From Antribacter soli (GTDB lineage: Bacteria; Actinomycetota; Actinomycetes; Actinomycetales; Cellulomonadaceae), in NCBI RefSeq assembly GCF_021568775.1, contig NZ_JAKGSG010000029.1:62001-126000 (forward strand): 64,000 nt of DNA. Direction: 5' to 3'. Of the stretch, positions 1-8,205 are shown piece after piece. Under the pieces are notes generated by a model that saw only the letters and a list, made by a program, of their open reading frames with translations, was not told the origin of the DNA and searched no databases. Position 1 is the stretch's first letter. Every line of letters begins with the position of its first letter. The position numbers and the translations under genes are program-made.

Positions 1-141
1 TGCCTTCACCGTGAAGATGCAGGACCCGCAGTCCTGGGCAGCTCCGGTGGTCCGGCACACGGCCGAGACGGTCCGGGCTCCTCCGGCAAAGGCTGCGGCG
101 ATCGCTCGGTCGCTGACGACACCACACTGGCAGACGATCAT
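1..141 (-). CDS. bfd: Bacterioferritin-associated ferredoxin (Bfd-like), C-terminus outside window
   Basis: The minus strand from the ATG at 141 encodes a small protein starting MIVCQCGVVSDRAIAAAF. The CxC near residues 4-6 and the later CGSC form the four-cysteine [2Fe-2S] pattern of the BFD domain. Bfd proteins receive electrons and help release iron from bacterioferritin. Only 47 residues are visible because the gene runs off the left edge. A purine-rich GGGAGGTGAG lies about 10 nt before the ATG. A DtxR/IdeR-like inverted repeat lies 45-64 nt upstream, consistent with induction under iron limitation. A generic BFD-like Fe-S protein is the alternative. Confidence 0.75.
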   Translation of the reverse strand, partial: MIVCQCGVVSDRAIAAAFAGGARTVSAVCRTTGAAQDCGSCIFTVKA

Positions 142-185
142 GGTGGCGAGGCTCACCTCCCGGGCCGGTCAGTTGGGGCTACCTA

Positions 186-205
186 AGGTGAGGATATCCT
201 AACCT
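186..205. promoter_or_regulatory. Iron-box-like inverted repeat (DtxR/IdeR type)
   Basis: The half-sites AGGTGAGGAT and ATCCTAACCT are inverted repeats with one mismatch. Each half overlaps a 15-nt match (12 of 15) to the classic AGGTTAGGCTAACCT core, in two registers offset by 5 nt. The site lies upstream of the minus-strand bfd-like gene, so iron-dependent repression is the natural reading. This is inferred from motif and neighbour only. Confidence 0.55.
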
Positions 206-402
206 ATGACGGTGGATACCCGGGCGGTCACGGCGTGATGGGCCTCACGCTCTGCTGAGCCAGCACCCTGAGCTCGACGGCCTTGAATACGTGTTCCTGC
301 GTCCGGACGTCACCACTTGCACTCGGTCACCGGACGGCGGAACGTGAGTTGGGAGGGCGGCAGCGTCGTCCGGACGTTGCCCCGAGAGCAGGGAGCGCGT
401 TC

Positions 403-1029
403 ATGTACGTACGCACCACCGAGGTCCGAGGAGACCCGGCCAGGATCGACGACGGCCTGCGGCTCGTTCGTGAGGAGATCTACCCGGCGGTCAGCGCGAT
501 GGACGGCTGTGCCGGGATGTCGCTGCTGGTCGACCGCCAGACCGGCCGCTGCATCGCCACGACGTCGTGGCGGTCCGAGGACGCGATGCTGGCGAACGTC
601 GGCGCCGTGCGACCGCTCCGCGAGCGGGTCGAACAGTCCGTGGGTAGCACCAGCGGCAGCCAGGTCCACCAGTGGGAGGTCGCCGTGGTCCACCGGGATC
701 ACGCCGCGCCGGACGGCGCCTGCGCCCGCCTCACCTGGCTGAACGGCGACCCGAGCATGATGGATCGCGCCATCGACGTCTACCGGATGGCCATCCTGCC
801 TCAGATCCAGGAGCTCGACGGATTCTGCAGCTCCAGCCTGATGGTCGACCGCGAGACTGGTCGGGTCGCCGGCACCGTCGCCTTCGACAGTCGCAGGGCG
901 CTCGAGGCCAGCCGTGACGCCGCGATGCGCATCCGCGAACAAGCCGTCCGCGAGCTCGGCGCCACGATCGACGACGTCGAGGAGATGGAGATCGCGTTCG
1001 CGCACCTTCACGTGCCCGAGATGGCCTGA
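403..1029 (+). CDS. Tandem dimeric alpha/beta-barrel (ABM-like) protein
   Basis: This 208-residue protein looks like two repeats of a roughly 100-residue ferredoxin-like barrel unit. Each half contains a similar segment, MDGCAGMSLLVDRQTGRCIA near residue 40 and LDGFCSSSLMVDRETGRVAG near 140, followed by a strand and a helix. Such folds occur in antibiotic-biosynthesis monooxygenases, heme-degrading enzymes and stress-inducible small proteins. No haem ligand or catalytic residue is evident, so the function is unknown. The ATG at 403 was chosen because the first repeat begins there; the upstream extension is arginine-rich and has no similarity to the repeat. The gene converges with the SDR gene. 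Confidence 0.7.
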   Translation: MYVRTTEVRGDPARIDDGLRLVREEIYPAVSAMDGCAGMSLLVDRQTGRCIATTSWRSEDAMLANVGAVRPLRERVEQSVGSTSGSQVHQWEVAVVHRDHAAPDGACARLTWLNGDPSMMDRAIDVYRMAILPQIQELDGFCSSSLMVDRETGRVAGTVAFDSRRALEASRDAAMRIREQAVRELGATIDDVEEMEIAFAHLHVPEMA

Positions 1030-1062
1030 CGCCGGCCCGGACCACAATCCGCCGGCACTCGC

Positions 1063-1776
1063 TCACCAGGTGAGGGCTCGCCTGTCGAGGAAGACCTGTC
1101 CGGTCGGTCCGGTGCCCGGCAGCGTGGCGAGCCAGACCGGCGTGTCTGCTCCGGCTTCGACCGGTCGCTCCGCGTCGGGACTCATGTCCGTCCTGGTGTA
1201 CCCGGGTGATGCAGCGTTGACCAGGATGCCGGTGCCGTCGAGCTCGACGGCCAGCGTCCGGGTGAGCATGTTGAGCCCGGTCTTCGAGATGCGGTAGGCC
1301 GGGGAGGACGGCGATCGGGTCAGCTCGAGCGAGGCCATCGTGCTGCTCAGGTTGACGATCCGGCCGTAGCCGCGCGCCCGCATCGACGGGACGACCTCGG
1401 CACAGCACCGCCAGGCGCCGAGGAGGTTCGTCTCCAGGGTGCGCCGGATGCGCGTGAAGTCCGGCGAGGACGGCCGGTGCTCCGGGCCGTCGACCGCGAT
1501 GCCGGCGTTGTTCACGAGCACGTCGATCCGGCCGTGCTGCTTCCTGACGTGCCGGAACGCCGCATCGACGGATGGCCCGTCCACGACGTCGAGGCCCAGG
1601 CCGCTGACCTCACCCGGGCACGATGCGTCCAGCGATCGCGCCTGCTCGTCGGCGCGGTCGGCATCCCGGGCCGTCAGCACCACGTGATAGTCAAGGCCGG
1701 CGAGCTGCCGGCAGATCTCGAGTCCGATCCCCCGGTTACCCCCGGTGACCACCGCCACCCTTCGGGCTGTGCTCAT
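1063..1776 (-). CDS. SDR family oxidoreductase
   Basis: This classical short-chain dehydrogenase has 237 residues. It shows TGGNRGIG at residues 11-18 (NAD(P)-binding glycine motif), NNAG at 89-92, serine near 144, and the catalytic Y161-x3-K165. It is the last gene of a six-gene minus-strand operon, and its ATG overlaps the aspartase-like stop codon by 4 nt (ATGA), implying translational coupling. The substrate cannot be read from sequence. The operon context suggests oxidation or reduction of a hydroxy or keto intermediate in amine or amino-acid breakdown. Confidence 0.85.
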   Translation of the reverse strand: MSTARRVAVVTGGNRGIGLEICRQLAGLDYHVVLTARDADRADEQARSLDASCPGEVSGLGLDVVDGPSVDAAFRHVRKQHGRIDVLVNNAGIAVDGPEHRPSSPDFTRIRRTLETNLLGAWRCCAEVVPSMRARGYGRIVNLSSTMASLELTRSPSSPAYRISKTGLNMLTRTLAVELDGTGILVNAASPGYTRTDMSPDAERPVEAGADTPVWLATLPGTGPTGQVFLDRRALTW

Positions 1777-3188
1777 CGGCCGACCAACCCCGCGGCTTCC
1801 TCGATCTGCCGGGCCTGGACGTCGTCGAGCAGACCCTTGCTCACAGCAAGGTCAAGGACTCCCCCACCGAGCGAGTCTGCCTCGACGGCGAGCTCGGCTG
1901 CCCGCGCGTAGCCGAGGACCGGGCTCAGGTGGGTCACGGTGACGAGGGAGCCCGGCAGGAGGTTCGCCAGGTGCTCGCGGTTGACGGTGATGCCGGCGAC
2001 GCAACGCTCCGCGAGAGCGCGCACGGCCGCGGAGAGGTGCGCCGCACCATCCAGCAGCGAACGCGCGATGACGGGCCCGAACGCGTTGAGCTGGAGCTGT
2101 CCGGCCTCCGCGGCGAGCGTCACGGTCAGGTCATTGCCGATGACCTCGAACGCGACCTGGTTGACGAGCTCCGGGATGACCGGATTGACCTTGCCGGGCA
2201 TCATGCTCGATCCCGCCTGGACGGCCGGGAGACTGATCTCGTGGAGACCCGCACGCGGACCGGAGCTCAGCAGCCGCAGGTCGTTGCAGATCTTGGAGAG
2301 CTTGACGGCCGTCTGTCTCATGACGCCGGACAGGTGGACGTAGGCTCCGGTGTCCTGGGTGGCCTCGACGAGGTCGGCCGCTGAGCACAGCTCGGGGATG
2401 CCAGTGAGGCTTCTCAGCTCCGCCAGGGCGTAGACCCGAAAGTCGGGGTGCGCGTTGAGCGTCGTCCCGATCGCGGTTCCTCCCAGGTTCAGCTCGCACA
2501 GCTGGCGGCGGGCACCGGCCAGCGCAGTTCTCTCCTTCGCCAGCATGCCGGCGAAGGCTCCGAGCTCCTGGCCCAGCGTCATCGGGACGGCGTCCTGCAG
2601 CTGGGTGCGACCCAGCTTGACGGTCGTCGCGAGCTCCTCCGCCTTGGCAGCGAAGGCCCGCTGCACGAGCTCCAACGACTCCTGGAGCTCTCCCGCGGCT
2701 CGGTGCAGCGCGAGCCTGACTGCCGTGGGGTAGACGTCGTTCGTGCTCTGTCCGAGGTTGACGTGCTCGAGCGGGTGCACGACGTCGTACGCGCCCCGGT
2801 CCAGGCCGAGTCGTTCGAGGGCGAGGTTGGCAATGACCTCGTTCGCGTTCATGTTCGTCGAGGTACCGGCCCCGCCCTGCAGGGGATCAACGACGAACTG
2901 GTCGTGGTGCTCACCCCGGCGCACCTGGTTGCAGGCGCCGATGATCGCGGCGGCGATCGTCGGGTCCAGGCGCCCGCACCGGCGGTTGGCCGCGGCCGCG
3001 GCCTGCTTGACCGCCGCCAGCGCCTCGATCAGCAGCGGGTAGCGCGCGAGCGTGTCACCGGTGATGTCGAAGTTCGCCAGTGCCCGGGCGGTGTGGACCC
3101 CGTAGAGCGCCGAGGTGGGTACGGCACGGTCGCCGAGCAGATCGTGCTCGAGACGTACCCCCTCGGCGGGGTCAGTGCCGGTACGCAT
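1773..3188 (-). CDS. aspA: Aspartate ammonia-lyase-like enzyme (fumarase/aspartase superfamily)
   Basis: The 471-residue protein has the superfamily signature GSSMMPGKVNPVIPE at about 326-340, and GGAGTSTNMNANEV at about 105-118. The VIPE ending of the signature is typical of aspartase, whereas class II fumarases usually continue TQCE. The expected reaction is L-aspartate to fumarate plus ammonia in the cytoplasm. It overlaps the upstream dehydrogenase gene by 17 nt and the downstream SDR by 4 nt. Because the neighbours are catabolic, it may act on a substituted aspartate or another amino acid rather than serve as housekeeping aspartase. Confidence 0.85.
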   Translation of the reverse strand: MRTGTDPAEGVRLEHDLLGDRAVPTSALYGVHTARALANFDITGDTLARYPLLIEALAAVKQAAAAANRRCGRLDPTIAAAIIGACNQVRRGEHHDQFVVDPLQGGAGTSTNMNANEVIANLALERLGLDRGAYDVVHPLEHVNLGQSTNDVYPTAVRLALHRAAGELQESLELVQRAFAAKAEELATTVKLGRTQLQDAVPMTLGQELGAFAGMLAKERTALAGARRQLCELNLGGTAIGTTLNAHPDFRVYALAELRSLTGIPELCSAADLVEATQDTGAYVHLSGVMRQTAVKLSKICNDLRLLSSGPRAGLHEISLPAVQAGSSMMPGKVNPVIPELVNQVAFEVIGNDLTVTLAAEAGQLQLNAFGPVIARSLLDGAAHLSAAVRALAERCVAGITVNREHLANLLPGSLVTVTHLSPVLGYARAAELAVEADSLGGGVLDLAVSKGLLDDVQARQIEEAAGLVGR

Positions 3189-4275
3189 GCGCGTCCTCGA
3201 CCCTGTTCGCGAGAGCGTCCAGGCAGTGGCGCGCGATGGCGTCCGCGACCTCGGTCGTCGTGGCGGTGCCGCCCAGGTCCGCCGTGCGGACGCCCTCTGC
3301 CAGTGCGGACTCGATGCCGTCGACCAGGATCTGGGCGCCGAGGTGCTCGCCGAGGTGCTCGAGCATCATGGCTGATGCCCAGATCTGACCCACCGGGTTC
3401 GCGATGCCCCGGCCGGCGATGTCGGGCGCGGACCCGTGCACCGGCTCGAACATCGACGGGTACTGCCGCGGTGGGTTCAGGTTGGCGCTCGGGGCCACGC
3501 CGATCGACCCGGCGACGGCGGCCGCCAGATCGGAGAGGATGTCGCCGAAGAGGTTCGACGCGACGATGACGTCGAGCGTCCGGGGCTTGAGCACGACCCG
3601 CGCGGCCAGCGCGTCGATCAGGACGCTCTCCAGCGTCACGCCAGGGCTCGCGTCGACACACTCCCGGACGACCTCGTCCCAGAACGGCATCGTGTGGATG
3701 ATGCCGTTGGACTTGGTCGCGGAGACGAGGCGTCCCTGGCGCCGGCTCGCGAGGTCGACGGCGTACTTCGCGACCCGCTCGATCCCGGTCCGGCTGAACA
3801 CCGCCTCCTGGATGGCTGTCTCCTCCGGGCGTCCGCGGTAGAACCGGCCGCCCACGTCCGAGTACTCCCCCTCGACGTTCTCCCGGACGACGACGAGGTC
3901 GAGCTCGTCCAGACCGGCGATGGGCGAGACCACGCCCGGGAGGATCCGGATCGGGCGCAGGTTGACGTACTGCTGGAACTCCCGGCGGATCGGGATCAGC
4001 AGACCCCAGAGCGTGACGTCGTCCGGGATGTCGGGGGCGCCGACCGCACCCAGCAGGATGCCGTCACCGGTGGCGAGCTGGTCGAGACCGTCCACCGGCA
4101 TCATCCGGCCGTGGGCACGGTAGTGGTCGGAGCCCCACTGCCGGTCCCGCCACGTGACCGTGAAGCCCAGGGTGGGAGCGATCGCGTCGATGCAGGTGAT
4201 CGCCGCTGGCATGACCTCCTGGCCGATCCCGTCGCCGGCGATCACGTCGACGGTGTATGCGCGCGGGCCGCTCAT
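3172..4275 (-). CDS. Tartrate/D-malate-type beta-decarboxylating dehydrogenase
   Basis: This 367-residue member of the isocitrate/isopropylmalate dehydrogenase family begins with VDVIAGDGIGQEV. It has VNLRPIR and ENVEGEYSDVGGR in the substrate-binding region, and ASNLFGDILSDLAAAVAGS, the family metal-binding signature. Lack of leucine-biosynthesis neighbours, together with the NLRP and EGEYS motifs, points to the tartrate dehydrogenase/D-malate dehydrogenase subgroup: NAD-dependent oxidation and decarboxylation of a 2-hydroxy diacid. Its ATG overlaps the stop of the upstream aldehyde dehydrogenase gene by 4 nt. True isopropylmalate dehydrogenase is less likely. Confidence 0.8.
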   Translation of the reverse strand: MSGPRAYTVDVIAGDGIGQEVMPAAITCIDAIAPTLGFTVTWRDRQWGSDHYRAHGRMMPVDGLDQLATGDGILLGAVGAPDIPDDVTLWGLLIPIRREFQQYVNLRPIRILPGVVSPIAGLDELDLVVVRENVEGEYSDVGGRFYRGRPEETAIQEAVFSRTGIERVAKYAVDLASRRQGRLVSATKSNGIIHTMPFWDEVVRECVDASPGVTLESVLIDALAARVVLKPRTLDVIVASNLFGDILSDLAAAVAGSIGVAPSANLNPPRQYPSMFEPVHGSAPDIAGRGIANPVGQIWASAMMLEHLGEHLGAQILVDGIESALAEGVRTADLGGTATTTEVADAIARHCLDALANRVEDAHAYRH

Positions 4276-5768
4276 GGCCGCACCGGGATCGAGATGTACT
4301 TGGTCTCGAGGAACTCGTCGATCCCGATCCGACCGCCCTCACGGCCGAGGCCGGACTGCTTCACGCCGCCGAACGGCGCCGACGGCGTCGAGACGACGCC
4401 GGAATTGATGCCGACCATGCCGACCTCCAGGCGTTCAGCCACGTTGAGCGCGTTGTCGAGGTCCTGGGTGGCGACGTACCCGACCAGGCCCCACTCGGTG
4501 TCGTTCGCCCGGCGGATCGCGTCGTCGAGGCCGGTGAAGGTCTGGATCGCGGCGACGGGCCCGAAGATCTCGGTGCACGTCAGCGCGCTCCCGGGGTCGG
4601 TGCCCGTCAGGACCGTCGGCTCCACGAAGTACCCGGGTCGGTCGAGGCGACCGCCGCCGACGAGGACCGACGCACCACGGTCGACGGCGTCGTCGACCAG
4701 CGCGCGCACCTTCTCGCAGCTGGGCTCGTCGATCAGCGGTCCGACGTCGACCCCGTCGTGCGTGCCGTCACCGACCGTCAGGGCGCCCATGCGTTCGGCC
4801 AGCCGTCCCGCAAACTCCTCGGCGACGGACGCGTGCACGAAGAACCGGTTGGCAGCCGTGCAGGCCTCGCCCATGTTCCGCATCTTCGCGTGGAACGCCG
4901 CATCGACCGCCCGGTCGAGGTCCGCGTCCTCGAGCACGAGGAACGGCGCGTTGCCGCCGAGCTCCATCGAGGTGCGCAGGACGTTACGCGACGCCTGGGC
5001 GAGCAGGAGCTTGCCGACCTCGGTGGACCCGGTGAAGGACAGCTTGCGGATGATCCCGCTCTCCAGCATCGGCGTGACGACGTCCGCGGCCCGGCTGGTG
5101 GTCACGACGCTCAGCACGCCGTCCGGGAGGCCGGCCTCGGCGAGAATCTCCGCGAGCGCCAGCGAGCAGAGCGGGGTCTGCGGAGCAGGCTTCAGGATGC
5201 TGACGCAGCCGGCTGCGATCGCGGGAGCGAGCTTTCGGGCGCCCATGGCCAGCGGAAAGTTCCACGGGATGATCAGCAGGGAAGGGCCGACCGGCTGCCT
5301 GACCTGCAGGTTTCGTGCGGCTCCGTCAGGGCGGTGTGCATAGCCCCCGTCGATCCGGACCGCCTCCTCGGCGAACCAGCGGAAGAACTCCGCGGCGTAG
5401 GCGACCTCGCCGCGCGCATCGGCCAGCGGCTTGCCCATCTCCAGCGTCATCAGGAGCGCCAGCTGCTCCGTGCGCTCGACGGTCAGCTCGAACGCGCGAT
5501 AGAGGATCTCCGACCGGGTCCGGGCCGGGGTGCGGGCCCAGGACGCCTGAGCCCGCTCGGCCGCCTCCAGCGCGGCCAGGGCGTCCCGTGCGCCGGCGTC
5601 GGCAACCTCCGTCAGCACCTCTTCGGTGGCGGGGTTGACCACCACCATCCGATCTCTGTTCGCGGCGGGCACCCACCTGCCGCCGAGGAAGAGGTCTCGG
5701 GGGACGCCCGCCAGCACCTTCGTCACGTCGTCCGTCGCGCGTGCTGCGGCGACTTCGGTCCGGGTCAT
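4272..5768 (-). CDS. gabD: NAD(P)-dependent succinate-semialdehyde dehydrogenase-type aldehyde dehydrogenase
   Basis: The 498-residue protein has the full ALDH layout: a Rossmann domain, MELGGNAPF with the general-base Glu, GEACTAANRFF with the catalytic Cys, and a C-terminal APFGGVKQSGLGREGG loop characteristic of succinate-semialdehyde dehydrogenases. It should oxidise a semialdehyde to a dicarboxylate in the cytoplasm. An AAGGAG ribosome-binding site precedes the ATG. It sits 20 nt downstream of alanine dehydrogenase in the same operon, behind an aminotransferase, which matches a GABA-like route (amine to semialdehyde to succinate). Glutarate or another semialdehyde remains possible. Confidence 0.87.
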   Translation of the reverse strand: MTRTEVAAARATDDVTKVLAGVPRDLFLGGRWVPAANRDRMVVVNPATEEVLTEVADAGARDALAALEAAERAQASWARTPARTRSEILYRAFELTVERTEQLALLMTLEMGKPLADARGEVAYAAEFFRWFAEEAVRIDGGYAHRPDGAARNLQVRQPVGPSLLIIPWNFPLAMGARKLAPAIAAGCVSILKPAPQTPLCSLALAEILAEAGLPDGVLSVVTTSRAADVVTPMLESGIIRKLSFTGSTEVGKLLLAQASRNVLRTSMELGGNAPFLVLEDADLDRAVDAAFHAKMRNMGEACTAANRFFVHASVAEEFAGRLAERMGALTVGDGTHDGVDVGPLIDEPSCEKVRALVDDAVDRGASVLVGGGRLDRPGYFVEPTVLTGTDPGSALTCTEIFGPVAAIQTFTGLDDAIRRANDTEWGLVGYVATQDLDNALNVAERLEVGMVGINSGVVSTPSAPFGGVKQSGLGREGGRIGIDEFLETKYISIPVRP

Positions 5769-5788
5769 TTCTGTCTCCTTCTCCGCAC

Positions 5789-6865
5789 TCAGCGGAACGC
5801 CGCGGCGACGGCTTGGTGGGTGATGGTCCCGGCCCGGGTGTTGAGGCCGCTCCGCAGGCCCGGGTCGCGCTCGAGCGCCTCGTCCACGCCGAGCCCGGCG
5901 AGGCGGCGCACGTAGGGCAGCGTCGCGTTCGTGAGCGCGCGGGTCGACGTGCGCGGGACGGCACCTGGCATGTTGGCCACGCAGTAGTGGGTGGTGCCGT
6001 CCACCACGTAGGTCGGCGCATCGTGGGTGGTGGGCCGCGACGTCTCGAAGCAGCCTCCCTGGTCGATGGCGACGTCGATGAGGAGGGCGCCGGGCTTGAG
6101 CAGGCCGAGGTCGCCACGCGTGAGGAGCTTCGGTGCCGCGGCTCCGGGCACGAGCACCGCCCCGATCACCACGTCGGCGTCCTGGAGCGCGGTGATCGCC
6201 GGTCCACCTGCCGACTGCAGAACCTGCGCGGAGCTACCGAAGTGCTCCTCGAGCTCGCGCACCCTGTGCGACGAGGTGTCCAGGATCGTCACGTCGGCCC
6301 GCATGCCCACGGCGAGCGAGGCCGCCTGGGTGCCGACGACTCCGCCGCCGAGCACGGTCACCTTGGCGGGCGGGACGCCGGGCGAACCGCCGAGAAGCAG
6401 GCCGGGACCACCGTACGGGTGCATGAGGTACTGCCCTGCGGCGTGGGCGGCAAGGCGCCCGGCGACCTCGCTCATGGGCTTGAGGAGCGGCAGCTCGCCG
6501 CGGTCGTCGACGACGGTCTCGTACGCGATCGCGGTGACGCGGTTGTCGAGGAGCGCCTGGGTCAGCGGCCGGTCGGCGGCCAGGTGCAGGTAGGTGAAGA
6601 GGACGCTCTCCTCACTCAGCAGGTCGTACTCGCCGGCAACCGGCTCCTTGACCTTGACCACCAGCTCTGCCGCCCACGCGTCGTCGGTGCCGACGATCTT
6701 GGCCCCGGCTCGTTCGTAGTCCTCGTCCGGGATGCCCGATCCGGCGCCGGCGCCGCGCTCGACGAGCACGTCGTGGCCGTCCGCGACCAGGGCACGTGCC
6801 CCGGCGTCGGTCAGCGCCACACGGCGCTCCGCCGGCTTGATCTCCCTGACCACTCCGATGCGCAT
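5789..6865 (-). CDS. ald: Alanine dehydrogenase
   Basis: This 358-residue protein begins MRIGVVREIKPAERRVAL, the N-terminal motif of alanine dehydrogenases. It contains GQYLMHPYGGPGLLLGG and the nucleotide-binding VTVLGGGVVG segment. It catalyses the NAD-dependent interconversion of L-alanine with pyruvate and ammonia. Lying between a class III aminotransferase (12 nt upstream) and an aldehyde dehydrogenase, it probably regenerates pyruvate as amino acceptor, as seen in omega-amino-acid and taurine pathways. AGAAGAAG precedes the ATG. Confidence 0.92.
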   Translation of the reverse strand: MRIGVVREIKPAERRVALTDAGARALVADGHDVLVERGAGAGSGIPDEDYERAGAKIVGTDDAWAAELVVKVKEPVAGEYDLLSEESVLFTYLHLAADRPLTQALLDNRVTAIAYETVVDDRGELPLLKPMSEVAGRLAAHAAGQYLMHPYGGPGLLLGGSPGVPPAKVTVLGGGVVGTQAASLAVGMRADVTILDTSSHRVRELEEHFGSSAQVLQSAGGPAITALQDADVVIGAVLVPGAAAPKLLTRGDLGLLKPGALLIDVAIDQGGCFETSRPTTHDAPTYVVDGTTHYCVANMPGAVPRTSTRALTNATLPYVRRLAGLGVDEALERDPGLRSGLNTRAGTITHQAVAAAFR

Positions 6866-6877
6866 CTGCTTCTTCTC

Positions 6878-8140
6878 CTAGTACTGGTAGGCGTCGAGCG
6901 CCTGGGTGATGGTGCCGGCGATCAGCTTGACCTCGGCGTCGGTGGTGACGAAGGGGGGGCAGATCTGCAGCGTGTTGTCATGGATGACCCGGATCAGCAC
7001 TCCGGCGTCCGTGCACGCCTCGGCGATCGCGTCGCCGTTGACGCCCTCGTGCAGGTGGACGCCCGCCATGAAGCCGGCTCCGGAACGCACCTCCTCGACC
7101 AGCTCGTGGTCGCGCAGGGGCTCTACCGCCTTCGCCAGCACGTCCTCGAGCCGGCCCGCCTCCTCGACCAGTCCCTCCTCGTCGATCACGTCCAGGTTGG
7201 CCAGAGCGATCGCGCAGGCCGTGGCATGACCGGAGTACGTAAGGCCGTGACGGAAGATCGGCGCGTCCGCGCCCTCGAAGAACCGCTCGGAGATGCGTGG
7301 TGACACGAGGACCCCGCCCAGAGGGGCGTAGCCCGAGGTGAGGCCCTTGGCCATCGTCACCATGTCCGGCTGGATGTCCCACCTGTGCGACGCGAACAGA
7401 TGGCCGGTCCGGCCGAAGCCGGTGATCACCTCGTCGGCGATGAACAGGATGTCGTGGCTCCGGCAGAGATCCTGCAGCCCCTGGAGGTAGCCCTCGGCGG
7501 GACCGATGACGCCCCCCGTGCCGATGACCGGCTCGGCGATGATCGCGGCGATGTTCTCCGGGCCGATCTCGGTCACCGACCGCCGGACCGCCGCGATGTC
7601 GTTGGTGGCGACCCTCGCGGTCTCCGGGACCAGCGAGGAGGTGCCGTAGCCGTCGCGGTTGTACTGGAGGCCGGCCACACTGGTGCCGAAGGCGTGGAGC
7701 CCGTGGTAGGCGCCGACACGGCTGAGGATCGTCGTCTTCTCGGGGCGACCCTCGAGCTGCCAGTGCCTGCGCGCCAGCTTGCACGCCAGGTCGACGGAGT
7801 CGGAGCCGCCGCTGGTGAGCATGACCTTGGCGCCAGGCACCGGCCCCATCGCGGCGAGGCGATCGGCGAGGTGGAGGGCGGGCTCGTTCGCGAAGCGACC
7901 GAACGTGTGGTACGTCTCCAGCTTCCTCATCTGGTGATGCGCCGCATCGGCGAGACGAGCGCGTCCGTGGCCGATGTTCGCGTGCCACAGGCTTGCCGTG
8001 GCGTCGAGGAGCCACTGACCCGTCGAGCTCTCGAGCCACGCTCCCTCTCCACCTGTCAGCACGAGGCGCTTGGCCTGTGCGGTCGGCATATGAGCCTGCG
8101 GGTTCCAGAGCGCGTCGCCCGGAAGTTTCGTCCTGACCAT
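6878..8140 (-). CDS. Class III omega-amino acid:pyruvate-type aminotransferase
   Basis: This is a 420-residue PLP enzyme of fold type I, class III. LFIADEVITGFGRTG carries the cofactor-contacting Asp and TMAKGLTSGYAPLGG carries the PLP-binding Lys. The LTSGGSDSVD phosphate-binding segment is intact. Linkage to alanine dehydrogenase suggests pyruvate is the acceptor; the downstream semialdehyde dehydrogenase suggests a terminal-amine donor such as GABA or beta-alanine. It is the first gene of the operon. No ribosome-binding site precedes the ATG; instead a TACAGT element ends 7 nt before it, so it may be leaderless. Confidence 0.85.
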   Translation of the reverse strand: MVRTKLPGDALWNPQAHMPTAQAKRLVLTGGEGAWLESSTGQWLLDATASLWHANIGHGRARLADAAHHQMRKLETYHTFGRFANEPALHLADRLAAMGPVPGAKVMLTSGGSDSVDLACKLARRHWQLEGRPEKTTILSRVGAYHGLHAFGTSVAGLQYNRDGYGTSSLVPETARVATNDIAAVRRSVTEIGPENIAAIIAEPVIGTGGVIGPAEGYLQGLQDLCRSHDILFIADEVITGFGRTGHLFASHRWDIQPDMVTMAKGLTSGYAPLGGVLVSPRISERFFEGADAPIFRHGLTYSGHATACAIALANLDVIDEEGLVEEAGRLEDVLAKAVEPLRDHELVEEVRSGAGFMAGVHLHEGVNGDAIAEACTDAGVLIRVIHDNTLQICPPFVTTDAEVKLIAGTITQALDAYQY

Positions 8141-8145
8141 GTGCG

Positions 8146-8162
8146 CAACTGTAGGACAGTTG
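8146..8162. promoter_or_regulatory. FCD/GntR operator: perfect palindrome CAACTGT-AGG-ACAGTTG
   Basis: This perfect 17-bp inverted repeat with a 3-nt centre lies in the divergent region between the aminotransferase operon and the FCD regulator. Its core TGTaggACA fits the TNGTNNNACNA consensus of FadR-type GntR regulators. On the minus strand it contains the TACAGT -10-like element of the operon (a TTGTGC -35-like hexamer is 18 nt upstream), so a bound repressor would block the promoter. Confidence 0.75.
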
Positions 8163-8192
8163 AGTTGTAATGCACAAGGGGCCCGGACGGAC

Positions 8193-8198
8193 TATTCT
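8193..8198 (+). promoter_or_regulatory. -10 element of the FCD regulator gene (probably leaderless)
   Basis: TATTCT lies 7 nt before the ATG at 8206, the spacing expected if transcription starts at the A of the start codon. No ribosome-binding site is visible for this ATG. The -35 is weak (TGCACA, 16 nt upstream). Confidence 0.45.
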
Positions 8199-8205
8199 TC
8201 ATGGC

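Noticed and set aside
11-202. Small plus-strand frame at the left edge
   Set aside because: It is antisense to the Cys-rich Bfd-like gene and has no domain.
2448-5915. Several long plus-strand frames opposite the lyase and dehydrogenase operon
   Set aside because: Compositionally biased, no motifs; the minus-strand enzymes have complete catalytic signatures and overlaps typical of an operon.
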